NCBI RefSeq assembly: GCF_001279775.1
Contig: NZ_LGDG01000189.1
Location: forward strand, 40,599 to 104,598
Source of the DNA: Streptomyces sp. MMG1533
GTDB taxonomy: Bacteria > Actinomycetota > Actinomycetes > Streptomycetales > Streptomycetaceae
Reading direction: 5' to 3'
DNA length: 64,000 nucleotides
This document shows, in pieces, positions 1-7,933 of the stretch. The number at the start of each line of letters is the position of its first letter. The first letter of the stretch is position 1. The position numbers were made by a program, and so were the translations under genes. The notes under the pieces are model-generated. The model saw only the letters and a program-made list of their open reading frames with translations, ran no database searches and was not told the DNA's origin.

Positions 1-650
1 TCCTCCACGGCGTCCAGGAGATGTGCGAGCCGCCCGAAGAGGCGCCCGGCCTCGGCGAGCGGTTCGGCGTTGCCCGGCCGTCCGGCCAGGACCGCGGTGT
101 GGGCGAAGGCGGCGGCGGTGGCGGTCTCGGTCGGTTCGGTGACCGTGAGAAGGGGCGTTCCCGGCCCGGCGAGCGCCTCGATGCCGACCTGCCGGTCCAC
201 GGCGTCCACGAGCAGGGCGGTGTCGAACCCGACGTCCGAGCCGGTCTGCTCCCCGGCCCGGCCCCAACTCGCGGCAACCCGGCGCGCCGCGAGCGCCACC
301 GGCTTGCGGGCCAGCAGCCCGTCCCCGTCGGCGACATGGTCGCGCACCTTGGCCGAGGCGAGCACCAGGGAGACGGCGGCCGCGAGCCGTGCCCCCTCAC
401 CGTGCGCGACGGAAGCGCTACGCATCCCGCGCAGCGGACAGGGTCCCGCCGTACGCCGCCCGCCATCGCCCTTCTCGGCCTGAGCCTCCGTCAGAACCGA
501 TATCAGCAAGCCGTCGTAGTTCGTCACGACCCTGGCGAACTGCCCGTGGTCCTTGCGCAGCGCGAGGCACAGCCCGCACAAATGCGCCATCCACTGGGTT
601 TTGAGACTCTCTCCGAGCCGGTGACGGCAGGGCCTGACGATTCCGAACAC
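1..650 (-). CDS. DUF5685-like conserved protein, C-terminus cut by window edge
   Basis: The 216 visible codons read leftward and run off the window, so the C-terminus is missing. The GTG start at 650 was chosen because a GGGG-rich ribosome site lies just upstream and it gives the N-terminus VFGIVRPCRHRLGE. Cysteines at PCRH, CGLC (in MAHLCGLCLALRKDHG) and GPCPLRGMRS resemble a metal- or cluster-binding set; this is my reading of the residues, not a known activity. The rest is alanine-rich and helical. It is divergent from the sepF-like gene, and the same pairing is, as I recall, found in other Streptomyces. The function is unknown and the family name is from memory. Confidence 0.7.
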   Translation of the reverse strand, partial: MFGIVRPCRHRLGESLKTQWMAHLCGLCLALRKDHGQFARVVTNYDGLLISVLTEAQAEKGDGGRRTAGPCPLRGMRSASVAHGEGARLAAAVSLVLASAKVRDHVADGDGLLARKPVALAARRVAASWGRAGEQTGSDVGFDTALLVDAVDRQVGIEALAGPGTPLLTVTEPTETATAAAFAHTAVLAGRPGNAEPLAEAGRLFGRLAHLLDAVE

Positions 651-950
651 GATGATCCCCCGTGGTGCGTGTGGCGTTGAACTGCGGTGAGCTGCGGCAT
701 CGTACCGACCGCCGCGTTCACCCGTACGCACCCCCCATCACCCATACGCCGTGAAGAATCATATTTCACTCACAGTCAGCAGCCGTTTGCGAAACGACCC
801 TTGGGACACTTGGACTCTCGACGGATTCGCTGTGCACCAGTACCGTCACAAACCCCCCGCGCGGCGTCTATCCACTTGGCGCGACGTCCGCATCATGGAT
901 GACCATAGGGATGCGGAAAGCAAGAAAGACCGCTGTGAGAGGAGGCGTCC
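651..950. other. Divergent intergenic region, DUF5685 / sepF-like
   Basis: About 300 bases between two divergent starts, with an AT-richer patch near 750-790. It must hold promoters for both genes. No convincing small gene, RNA or clear -35/-10 pair was seen. The right end carries the strong ribosome site of the sepF-like gene. Confidence 0.4.
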
Positions 951-1391
951 ATGGGATCGGTACGCAAGGCAAGTGCCTGGCTTGGCCTCGTCGACGACAA
1001 CGATGACGAGCGTTACTACGACGACGACTACTCCGAAGGGACCGAGCAGCCCGGGGATGCCTGGGTCACGGACCCGCGAGTAAAGGTGGCGTCCGACGTC
1101 GCCGAGGAGAAGGGCCGCCGGATCGGCACGGTCACCCCGGACAGCTTCCGGGACGCCCGTGCCATCGGCGAACTGTTCCGCGAAGGCGTCCCGGTCATCA
1201 TGAACCTCACGGCCATGGAGGCCGCCGACGCCAAGCGCGTCGTCGACTTCGCGGCCGGGCTGATCTTCGGCCTGCGCGGTTCGATCGAGCGCGTGTCCAC
1301 CCGGGTGTTCCTGCTGACCCCCTCCAACACGGAGATCGTGAACGGCGACCCGGCCGCGCACCGCACGGACGGCTTCTTCAACCAGAGCTGA
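951..1391 (+). CDS. sflA: SepF-like cell-division protein (SflA type)
   Basis: A 146-residue SepF-family protein. The N-terminus [16 protein letters not shown] resembles the membrane-binding helix of SepF. An acidic linker follows (residues about 15-40), then the SepF core (about 55-140) with [19 protein letters not shown] and [23 protein letters not shown]. The start has an AGAGGAGG ribosome site five bases upstream. Streptomyces carry several SepF paralogues; this one, away from the ftsZ cluster and beside a DUF5685 gene, matches the SflA type, known to influence FtsZ/DivIVA positioning and hyphal tip growth. The sflA assignment rests on recalled synteny and size, so SepF-like is certain but the paralogue name less so. 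Confidence 0.85.
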   Translation: MGSVRKASAWLGLVDDNDDERYYDDDYSEGTEQPGDAWVTDPRVKVASDVAEEKGRRIGTVTPDSFRDARAIGELFREGVPVIMNLTAMEAADAKRVVDFAAGLIFGLRGSIERVSTRVFLLTPSNTEIVNGDPAAHRTDGFFNQS

Positions 1392-1416
1392 GGCAGGGCC
1401 GCTCACCGGCCCTGCC
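1392..1416. terminator. Hairpin between convergent sepF-like and acyl-CoA dehydrogenase genes
   Basis: Perfect 9-bp arms GGCAGGGCC (1392-1400) and GGCCCTGCC (1408-1416) around a 7-base loop, directly after the sepF-like stop codon. No T-tract, as usual in Streptomyces. The position suits termination from both sides. Confidence 0.65.
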
Positions 1417-1430
1417 GCTGCTCGGGGGAA

Positions 1431-2603
1431 TCAGCGGAAGGCGTCGAGCCCGGTGAGCGCCTTGCCCAGCACGAGCTGGTGCATCTCGACGGTGCCCTCG
1501 TAGGTGAGCACCGACTCGAGGTTCGTCGCGTGCCGCATCACGGGGTATTCGAGCGAGATCCCGTTGGCACCGAGGATGGTCCGGGCCGTACGGCAGATGT
1601 CGATGGCCTCGCGGACGTTGTTGAGCTTGCCGAAGCTGACCTGCTCGGGACGCAGGCGGCCGGCGTCCATGCGCCGCCCGAGGTGATGGGCGAGCAGAAT
1701 CCCCTTGTGCAGCTCGACCGCCATGTCGGCGAGCTTGGCCTGGGTCAGCTGGAACCCGCCGATCGGCCGCCCGAACTGCTCCCGCGTCTTCGCGTAGTCG
1801 ACCGCGGCCTCGAAGCAGGTGCGGGCCGCGCCCATGGCCCCCCAGACGATGCCGTAACGGGCGTGGGACAGACAGCTGAGCGGACCCTTGAGCCCTGCCA
1901 CCTCCGGCAGCACGGCATCGGCGGGCAGCCGTACGTCGTCGAGCACGAGCTCGCTGGTGACGGAGGCGCGCAGCGACCACTTGTGCTTGATCTCCGGGGC
2001 GGAGAACCCGGGACTGCCGGTCGGGACGACGAACCCCCGGATTCCGTCCTCGGTCTGCGCCCACACCACGGCCACCCCGGCGACGGACCCGTTGGTGATC
2101 CACATCTTCCGGCCGTTGAGCACCCAGTCGCCACCGTCGCGCTTGGCGTACGTCCGCATGGAGGCGGGGTCGGACCCGTGGTCCGGCTCGGTCAGCCCGA
2201 AGCACCCGATGACGTCACCGGCGGCCATGCGCGGGAGCCAGCTCTGCTTCTGCTCTTCGCTCCCGAACCGATGAATGGCATACATGGCAAGGGACCCCTG
2301 CACCGACACCAGCGACCGGATCCCGGAATCGGCGGCCTCCAGCTCCAGACAGGCCAGCCCGTACTGCACGGCGCTCGCACCGGCACACCCGTACCCCTCG
2401 AGCGACATTCCGAGCGCCCCGATTCCGCCGAGTTCCCGGGCGAGCTCCCGGATCCCGGGCAACTCCCCGCTCTCGTACCACTCGGCGACATACGGCAACA
2501 CCCGGTCACCGGCCCACGCCCGCACGGTTTCCCTGACGGCGAGGTCCTCCGGCTCCAGCAGGTCGTCGATACCGAGGGGGTCGGCGGGGTCGAACGAAGC
2601 CAT
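1431..2603 (-). CDS. Acyl-CoA dehydrogenase, glutaryl-CoA dehydrogenase-like
   Basis: A 390-residue flavoprotein expected to oxidise an acyl-CoA at the alpha-beta bond and pass electrons to ETF. Signature segments are GCFGLTEPDHGSDP, the FAD/substrate stretch WVLNGRKMWITNG, KTREQFGRPIGGFQ, and near the end TYEGTVEMHQLVLGKALTG, where the Glu of YEGT is the catalytic base position. SVQGSLAMYAI matches glutaryl-CoA dehydrogenases, but the substrate cannot be fixed from sequence. ATG at 2603 was preferred over an upstream GTG (2609) because GAGAGGA lies seven bases before it. The gene is monocistronic, with a palindromic operator just upstream. Confidence 0.9.
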   Translation of the reverse strand: MASFDPADPLGIDDLLEPEDLAVRETVRAWAGDRVLPYVAEWYESGELPGIRELARELGGIGALGMSLEGYGCAGASAVQYGLACLELEAADSGIRSLVSVQGSLAMYAIHRFGSEEQKQSWLPRMAAGDVIGCFGLTEPDHGSDPASMRTYAKRDGGDWVLNGRKMWITNGSVAGVAVVWAQTEDGIRGFVVPTGSPGFSAPEIKHKWSLRASVTSELVLDDVRLPADAVLPEVAGLKGPLSCLSHARYGIVWGAMGAARTCFEAAVDYAKTREQFGRPIGGFQLTQAKLADMAVELHKGILLAHHLGRRMDAGRLRPEQVSFGKLNNVREAIDICRTARTILGANGISLEYPVMRHATNLESVLTYEGTVEMHQLVLGKALTGLDAFR

Positions 2604-2620
2604 GAGCACGTCCTCTCAAA

Positions 2621-2635
2621 ACTAGCACCGCTAGT
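2621..2635. promoter_or_regulatory. TetR-like operator upstream of acyl-CoA dehydrogenase
   Basis: Perfect palindrome ACTAGC-ACC-GCTAGT, 17 bases before the ATG and just upstream of the ribosome site. Size and symmetry suit a TetR-family dimer. No TetR gene lies nearby, so the regulator would act in trans. Confidence 0.55.
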
Positions 2636-2833
2636 TACGATTCCGAGGCTGACGTTACGACGCACTGTCCCGCACGTCCAGGCGCTCTCCCACCCACACA
2701 CCGCCCGCGACGACGGCGCCGGCCCGCCGTACCGACCGGAGACCCACAGCCGCCGACGGCGGTCCACCCCCACCGGAGAGCTCACCTCTCGACCGGCAGT
2801 CACGGGCGGTGCGTGGGTGGGAGACGTCCTGCG

Positions 2834-4438
2834 TCAGGCGGAGACGCGGGACTCCGCGACCTCCCGAGGCGCAGGTACCTCCACAGCCCCGGCCTCGACC
2901 TCCCCGCACTGCATCACCCGCGGCAACCTCAATGCCATCACCGCCCCCAGCAGCAACAACCCCGCACTCACCAGCAACGTCACATGCAGCCCGTGCACGA
3001 AACAGTCGCGAGCCGTCCGACGCAGGGCCACCCCGGCCGACCCCCCGAGCCGCCCGGCCACCTCGTACGCCTCGCCCAGCGAATGCCCCGCCGACGCCGA
3101 AGCCGACGCCGGAACACCCGGCACGGACGACACCCCGGGCGCGTACGCCGCGTTCATCACACTGCCGAGCAGCGCGATACCTATGCCGGCACCCAGCTGG
3201 TACGAGGTCTCCCCGATCGCCGCCGCCCCACCCGCCTGCTCCGGCGGAGCCTCGCTCAGCATCGACTCGTACGCCCCGAACAGCGTCGTCTCCAGGCCGA
3301 AGCCCAGCAGCACGAACCCGAACAGCATCAGGCCCGTGTTGTCCTCGCCGCCCATCGCCGTCAGCAGCACAACAGCCACCGCCGTCAGACAGAAACCGCA
3401 GCTCACCATCCGCCGCGGCCCGAACCGCCGTAGCATCCGGGCACCCGCCAGCCCCGCCGCCATGGCGGCGATGGTCAGCGGCAGCAGCCGTAGACCCGTC
3501 TCCAGCGGGGACAGCCCCAGCACCAGCTGCAGATACTGCGCCGCGATCAGCTCGAGGCCGACCAGCGCGAGCATCGCCAGCACGATGCAGCCCACCGACG
3601 TGCTGAACGCGGGCCGCGCGAACATCCGCAGGTCCACCAGCGGATGCGCCCGGCGCCGCTGACGCCGTACGAAAAGAACGATCAGTCCGGCTCCCACCAC
3701 CAGCGGCACCACCGTGAACGGGCCCAGCTCCCCGCCCCCGAGCCGCTTCACACCCAGCACCAGGCAGAACAGTCCGGCCGCGGCCGTCAGCGCGCCGACC
3801 ACGTCCCAGGGCCCGCGCCCGTCGCCCTTCGACTCGGGCAGCAGCAACCGCCCGATCGGCAGACTGACCAGCATCAACGGGATGTTGACGAGGAACACGG
3901 AGCCCCACCAGAAGTGCTCCAGGAGGAAGCCGCCGAGCAGCGGACCGACCGCCGCGCCGACCGCCGCCACCGCACTCCAGATGCCGATGGCGAGCGCCCG
4001 CTCCTGCCGGTCCGGGAAGACCTGGCGGAGGATCGACAGCGTCGCGGGCATGATCATCGCGCCGCCGACGCCGAGCAGCGCCCGCGCCACGATCAGCACC
4101 TGCGCGGTGTCGGCGAGGGCGGCCATGGCCGAGGCGACGCCGAAAAGTCCGTATCCCAGCAACAGAACCCGCCTGCGGCCGACACGGTCGCCGAGCGTGC
4201 CGAAGAGGATCAGCAGCGAGGCGCAGACGAGCGGGTAGACGTCGACGATCCAGAGCAGCTCTATCGCGCCGGGCTTGAGGTCCTCGGTGACGGCGGGGAC
4301 CGCCACGTGCAGCACGGTCGCGTCGAGGGCGACCAGGAGCAGGCTGGCACAGAGGACGACGAGGACGACCCAGCGGTTGGCACCGGCCCCGGCCGCCCGA
4401 CGGCGCAGCACAGCGGCGGCCGTGGTCGTCCCGGACAT
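2834..4438 (-). CDS. MFS drug/proton antiporter, DHA2 (14-helix) family
   Basis: A 534-residue polytopic membrane protein with many hydrophobic segments. DHA2 motifs: LDATVLHVAVPAVTEDL in helix 1, the loop signature GDRVGRRRVLL (motif A), and antiporter-like GGFLLEHFWWGSVFLVNIP (motif C region). It probably exports a toxic or self-made small molecule; the substrate is unknown. The start at ATG 4438 has GGGAGG 10 bases upstream; an in-frame ATG at 4480 lacks such a site. The C-terminus is an Ala/Val-rich tail. Flanking genes do not suggest an operon. Confidence 0.88.
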   Translation of the reverse strand: MSGTTTAAAVLRRRAAGAGANRWVVLVVLCASLLLVALDATVLHVAVPAVTEDLKPGAIELLWIVDVYPLVCASLLILFGTLGDRVGRRRVLLLGYGLFGVASAMAALADTAQVLIVARALLGVGGAMIMPATLSILRQVFPDRQERALAIGIWSAVAAVGAAVGPLLGGFLLEHFWWGSVFLVNIPLMLVSLPIGRLLLPESKGDGRGPWDVVGALTAAAGLFCLVLGVKRLGGGELGPFTVVPLVVGAGLIVLFVRRQRRRAHPLVDLRMFARPAFSTSVGCIVLAMLALVGLELIAAQYLQLVLGLSPLETGLRLLPLTIAAMAAGLAGARMLRRFGPRRMVSCGFCLTAVAVVLLTAMGGEDNTGLMLFGFVLLGFGLETTLFGAYESMLSEAPPEQAGGAAAIGETSYQLGAGIGIALLGSVMNAAYAPGVSSVPGVPASASASAGHSLGEAYEVAGRLGGSAGVALRRTARDCFVHGLHVTLLVSAGLLLLGAVMALRLPRVMQCGEVEAGAVEVPAPREVAESRVSA

Positions 4439-4698
4439 GTACGTACCTCCCAGATGTTCCCTCGCATTCGGCGGGCTCACGGGGTGGGGGCTCCCCGTGA
4501 CTCGGCCGGAGAGGAGCGGTGGTCTCCGGCCCGCGCAACGATGGCGAGTGACACGTCAGCGTACGCGAGTCCGCGCCGGTACCAAGTGGCGGACCTCTCA
4601 GAGGTTGCACGGAAAGCGTGTGGCGTACACCACTTTCCCTGCCTGCGACCACGCCCCGGCCGGCCGCCCGGTTCCGTGCGCCGTCGATAATCGAGCCC

Positions 4699-5883
4699 GT
4701 GACCGATCTTGGAACGCGCGCGGCTCCGCCCGGCACCCCGAGCCTGCGCCGGGCGGCCCCGGCCCTCCTCGGGTACGCGGCCGTACGCGGCCTGGGGCTG
4801 CTCGCGCTGGCCCTGTGGAGCGCGGCGCGCGACAAGAGCGCGTACACGCTGCTGACGGCCCGCTGGGACGCCCTCTGGTACACGAGGGTCGCCGAGCTGG
4901 GGTACGGCTACGAGGTGCGCCTGCCGAACGGCGACGTGCACTCGAACCTCGCGTTCTTCCCGCTGCTGCCGTGGCTGGAACGGCTGCTCGCCGCGGCGAC
5001 CCCGCTGTCGTACGCCGACGCGGGCTTCGTCGTCGCCCTGCTCGCCTCGGTTGCGGCGGCCTGGGGGATCTTCGCGGTGACCGATCACGTCCACGGCCGC
5101 CGGGCGGGCGTCTGCGCGGTGCTGCTGTGGGCCGTCCTCCCCGTCGGGGTCGTGCAGTCGATGGCGTACAGCGAGTCACTGTTCACGGCCCTGGCCGCCT
5201 GGTCGCTGTACGCGGTCGTGACCGGCCGCTGGGTGACGGCCGGCACCCTGGCCCTGCTGGCGGGCCTGACCCGCCCGGTGGGCCTCGCCGTCGTCGCGGC
5301 GGTGTGGGCGGCGGCCATTGCCTCGTTCGTGCGGGACCGAAGCCCGGCGCGACCGGACGGCGCACCCGCCGAAGAACGCGCTCCCGGCGCCCGCCGCGCC
5401 CTCGGCATGCTCCTCGCCCCCCTCGGCGCCGCCGGCTACGTCCTGTGGGTCGGCCATCACACCGGCAAGGGCCCGCTCGGCTACCTCGACGTCCAGGCCG
5501 GCTGGCGCAACGGCTTCGACGGCGGCCAGGCCTTCGCCCGCTTCGTCGCCGACAAGTTCACGTCGTTTCCGTCGGCCCTGGCGGGCGTGGGACTGATCGT
5601 CGGGGTCGGACTGGTCGTCTGGCTGTACGTCGTCTGTGTGCGGCAGCGCCAACCGCTCCCGCTCCTGGTGTACGCGGGTGTCGTCACCGCCCTCGCCCTG
5701 TGCGCGTCGAGCTACTTCGGCTCGAAACCCCGCCTGCTGATGCCGGCCTTCCCCCTGCTGCTGCCGCTCGCCCTGGCGTCGGCCCGGCTGCGTGCGCCCA
5801 GGTCAGCCCTGGTGCTCGGCACGGTCGCCGTGGTGTCGGCCCTGTACGGGGCGTTCTGGCTGAACGGCTCCGGTCCGCCGTGA
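4699..5883 (+). CDS. GT-C family membrane mannosyltransferase-like protein (PIG-V type)
   Basis: A 394-residue protein with about ten hydrophobic segments. The acidic motif ARWDALWYTRVAELGY sits in the first outside loop, where GT-C enzymes place a catalytic Asp. FFPLLPWLERLL, LPVGVVQSMAYSESLF and GLTRPVGL match the PIG-V/mannosyltransferase-2 group. It probably moves a sugar from a polyprenyl phosphate donor on the outer face; the acceptor is unknown. The GTG start at 4699 lies 8 bases after a GATAAT -10-like box, suggesting a leaderless message. Upstream in-frame ATG 4618 would add an atypical Pro/Arg-rich tail. Confidence 0.75.
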   Translation: MTDLGTRAAPPGTPSLRRAAPALLGYAAVRGLGLLALALWSAARDKSAYTLLTARWDALWYTRVAELGYGYEVRLPNGDVHSNLAFFPLLPWLERLLAAATPLSYADAGFVVALLASVAAAWGIFAVTDHVHGRRAGVCAVLLWAVLPVGVVQSMAYSESLFTALAAWSLYAVVTGRWVTAGTLALLAGLTRPVGLAVVAAVWAAAIASFVRDRSPARPDGAPAEERAPGARRALGMLLAPLGAAGYVLWVGHHTGKGPLGYLDVQAGWRNGFDGGQAFARFVADKFTSFPSALAGVGLIVGVGLVVWLYVVCVRQRQPLPLLVYAGVVTALALCASSYFGSKPRLLMPAFPLLLPLALASARLRAPRSALVLGTVAVVSALYGAFWLNGSGPP

Positions 5884-6121
5884 TCGGCTCCGGGCCGTGA
5901 TGAGCGCCCGGATAATTCCACCCCATGATTCGGTGAACGAATTCATAAGCGGGATAAAACCGCAACCCCAGAACGATCAAAGGAATTGAAGGACACCGGC
6001 TGCCGACATTACGGAATCGTTGGAAATAAACCTCCCTCTGAGAGGAATCCCACATCACATCGTCATCACAAAGCCGTGGAATCGCCCGGGAACAGAGCTC
6101 ACTCGCTGTAACGTCGATTGA

Positions 6122-7129
6122 GTGCGTACCGAACTAAACCTCACCCGTCTGGACCGGGTGTTCGCGAGGCTGGACCGGGAGCCGGAGCGGCCGGCCCACA
6201 TCGACGTGCCGAAGATGAGCCGTCACCGGGTCGCGCTGCTCGCCGGAACCCTGGCCTTCTACCTGGCGATCGTGTGGCTCGTCGTGATCACCTCCTGGCT
6301 GGTCCGTCTCGACTGGCAGGTCATGTTCTTCCGCCCCTACCAGCAGTGGGCCGGGATCCACTGGTTCGTCGACTACTACGTGGTGCTCGGCCAGCGCGGC
6401 CCGACCGCGGTGATGGTCGCGGCCTGGCTGGGCTGGCGTTCCTGGCGGCAGCACACGCTGCGCCCGCTGCTGACCCTGGGCGCCTCGCTGCTGCTGCTGA
6501 ACATCACGGTCGGCGCCGCCAAGATCGGCATGGGCAGACTCGGGCCGCACTACGCGACCGCGATCGGCTCGAACGAGATGGGCCTGGGCGGCGATATATT
6601 TCCCAGCGGCCACACCGCCAATGCCGTGGTGACCTGGGGAATCCTGGCTTATCTGGCCTCCACCCCGAGGGCCCGCCGCTGGCTGTCCGCCGTGTCCGCG
6701 GTGACCTCGCTCGGCGTCGGCATGGCCACGGTCTACCTCGGTACGCACTGGCTGAGCGACGTGCTCCTCGGCTGGGTCGCAGGCCTGCTGGTCCTGCTGG
6801 CGCTGCCGTGGTTCGAGCCGCTGATCGCCCGTGCCGAGGTCGGGATCTTCGACCTGCGCGACCGCTGGCGCGCCCGCGACGGCATGACGGCACCGGCGCC
6901 CCTGTCGCCCGTCGAGACCCCCGTGCGGCTCAAGCCTCGCCCGGCCTCCCAGAACGAGACCGCGGCCCGCGCCGCGGCGCCCCGCGCGCCCGTCTACCTG
7001 GCACCGGGCCCGCACACGGCCCGCTCGGAACGCACACCGGTCACCCCGGTCGGCAGCCGCCGGCCGCCCCAGACGGACCGCATCGTGCGTGGTACGACCT
7101 CGACGGCCCGTCCCCTGACAGGCGGCTGA
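6122..7129 (+). CDS. PAP2-family phosphatase, membrane-bound
   Basis: A 335-residue protein of the phosphatidic-acid-phosphatase type 2 superfamily, with six predicted membrane segments and a long Pro/Arg-rich cytoplasmic tail (about 265-335). The three motifs are KIGMGRLGP (motif 1, slightly degenerate), FPSGHTANAV (motif 2, catalytic His) and VYLGTHWLSDVLLG (motif 3 His and Asp). It likely removes phosphate from a lipid phosphate or undecaprenyl diphosphate. The GTG start follows closely on TGTAAC, suggesting a short or absent leader. It follows the GT-C gene after 238 AT-richer bases, so has its own promoter. Confidence 0.85.
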   Translation: MRTELNLTRLDRVFARLDREPERPAHIDVPKMSRHRVALLAGTLAFYLAIVWLVVITSWLVRLDWQVMFFRPYQQWAGIHWFVDYYVVLGQRGPTAVMVAAWLGWRSWRQHTLRPLLTLGASLLLLNITVGAAKIGMGRLGPHYATAIGSNEMGLGGDIFPSGHTANAVVTWGILAYLASTPRARRWLSAVSAVTSLGVGMATVYLGTHWLSDVLLGWVAGLLVLLALPWFEPLIARAEVGIFDLRDRWRARDGMTAPAPLSPVETPVRLKPRPASQNETAARAAAPRAPVYLAPGPHTARSERTPVTPVGSRRPPQTDRIVRGTTSTARPLTGG

Positions 7130-7190
7130 CCCGACGCGGTGCGGGGCCGGTACGCACCGTCCCACCCCGCACGGACCATCCCAGCCCGCA

Positions 7191-7234
7191 CGGCGACGGC
7201 CCCGGCTCCTTCCGAGGAGCCGGGGCCGTCGCCG
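7191..7234. terminator. Strong bidirectional hairpin between PAP2 and I78 genes
   Basis: Perfect 19-bp arms (7191-7209 and 7216-7234) around the loop TTCCGA, between the convergent PAP2 phosphatase and I78-like genes. Confidence 0.85.
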
Positions 7235-7263
7235 TCGTCGTTGATTCAGCCCTTCCAGCCCGT

Positions 7264-7479
7264 TCAGCCCTTCCAGGCCCGGGCCACCCGCCCGTCCTTC
7301 ACCTCGAAGTTGAGCCGACCCACGCGGTACTCCATGGTGATGATCGCCCCCGGCGGCAGCGAGCGCACCGTCGACCACCCCCGCTCACGCGCGAGCCGTT
7401 CGGCCCCGTCGGCGTCCAGGCCGACATAGGCGTCCGGGCTGTCCTGGGGTTCAGCGGGAGGAGTCGGAATGGGTGCCAT
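7264..7479 (-). CDS. Small I78-type peptidase inhibitor-like protein
   Basis: 71 residues. The C-terminal half has the I78 inhibitor pattern: alternating strands with ITMEYRVGRLNFEVKDGRV and a preceding helix DADGAERLARERGW. No signal peptide is visible; a Pro-rich N-terminus (MAPIPTPPAEPQDSP) leads in. Members inhibit serine proteases, but a cytoplasmic short version may have another role. Convergent with the PAP2 gene through a long hairpin and divergent from ctaD. Confidence 0.7.
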   Translation of the reverse strand: MAPIPTPPAEPQDSPDAYVGLDADGAERLARERGWSTVRSLPPGAIITMEYRVGRLNFEVKDGRVARAWKG

Positions 7480-7933
7480 ACGGCCACGCTAGGCCCTGTC
7501 CGACGGCCGGGGAAGTCCGGGACCCGCACCCAGCGTCACACGTCCCTCTCCTGTCACGCTTCTGTCACAGAATCACGACACCCGTATCGCCCGTCGCGAC
7601 ATAGCCGCTGCCGCACCGGGCCGTCACACGTACGAGCGGTTTTCTAGCCCTTCCGCAGGTAATCGAACGCAATTCCCGCGTGTCGCAAGGGCTGCAAGAA
7701 AAGACCGGCGGAAAGTTCCGGGAGTACCGTTCCCGACCCCTTTCCCCGCCCCGATTCCGCGGGGGCCCGCGAGTGCCGACACCACATAGGAAATACACGG
7801 TTCCGGCACATAACCCCCGCATGCCCCCTGTCGGAGCACGTGACGGCGCGAGCATCATGGCGTGAGCTCGCGGGTCCGCGTGGCGCGGGCTTCAGCGGGC
7901 CCGGGGCAGGGCGAGCGAAGGGGCGAGCGAGCG
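7480..7933. other. Divergent intergenic region, I78-like / ctaD paralogue
   Basis: 454 bases. It contains an AT-richer block near 7640-7720 and the imperfect palindrome GGGAGTACCGTTCCC at 7720-7734, a possible operator. No Rex-type site (TTGTGAA...TTCACAA) or small gene was recognised. Promoters for both flanking genes must lie here. Confidence 0.35.

Noticed and set aside
1479..3662. A 727-codon rightward frame over the acyl-CoA dehydrogenase
   Set aside because: Antisense to a clear acyl-CoA dehydrogenase and then through a non-coding gap; no start signal or domain.
2655..4883. A 742-codon leftward frame across the DHA2 exporter
   Set aside because: Different frame from the transporter, Arg/Gly-rich product, spans intergenic DNA; the transporter frame has clear helices and motifs.
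5884..6121. AT-richer gap between GT-C and PAP2 genes as a possible small RNA
   Set aside because: Only a short stem (GCGG/CCGC near 5953) was seen and no promoter-terminator pair; treated as promoter region.
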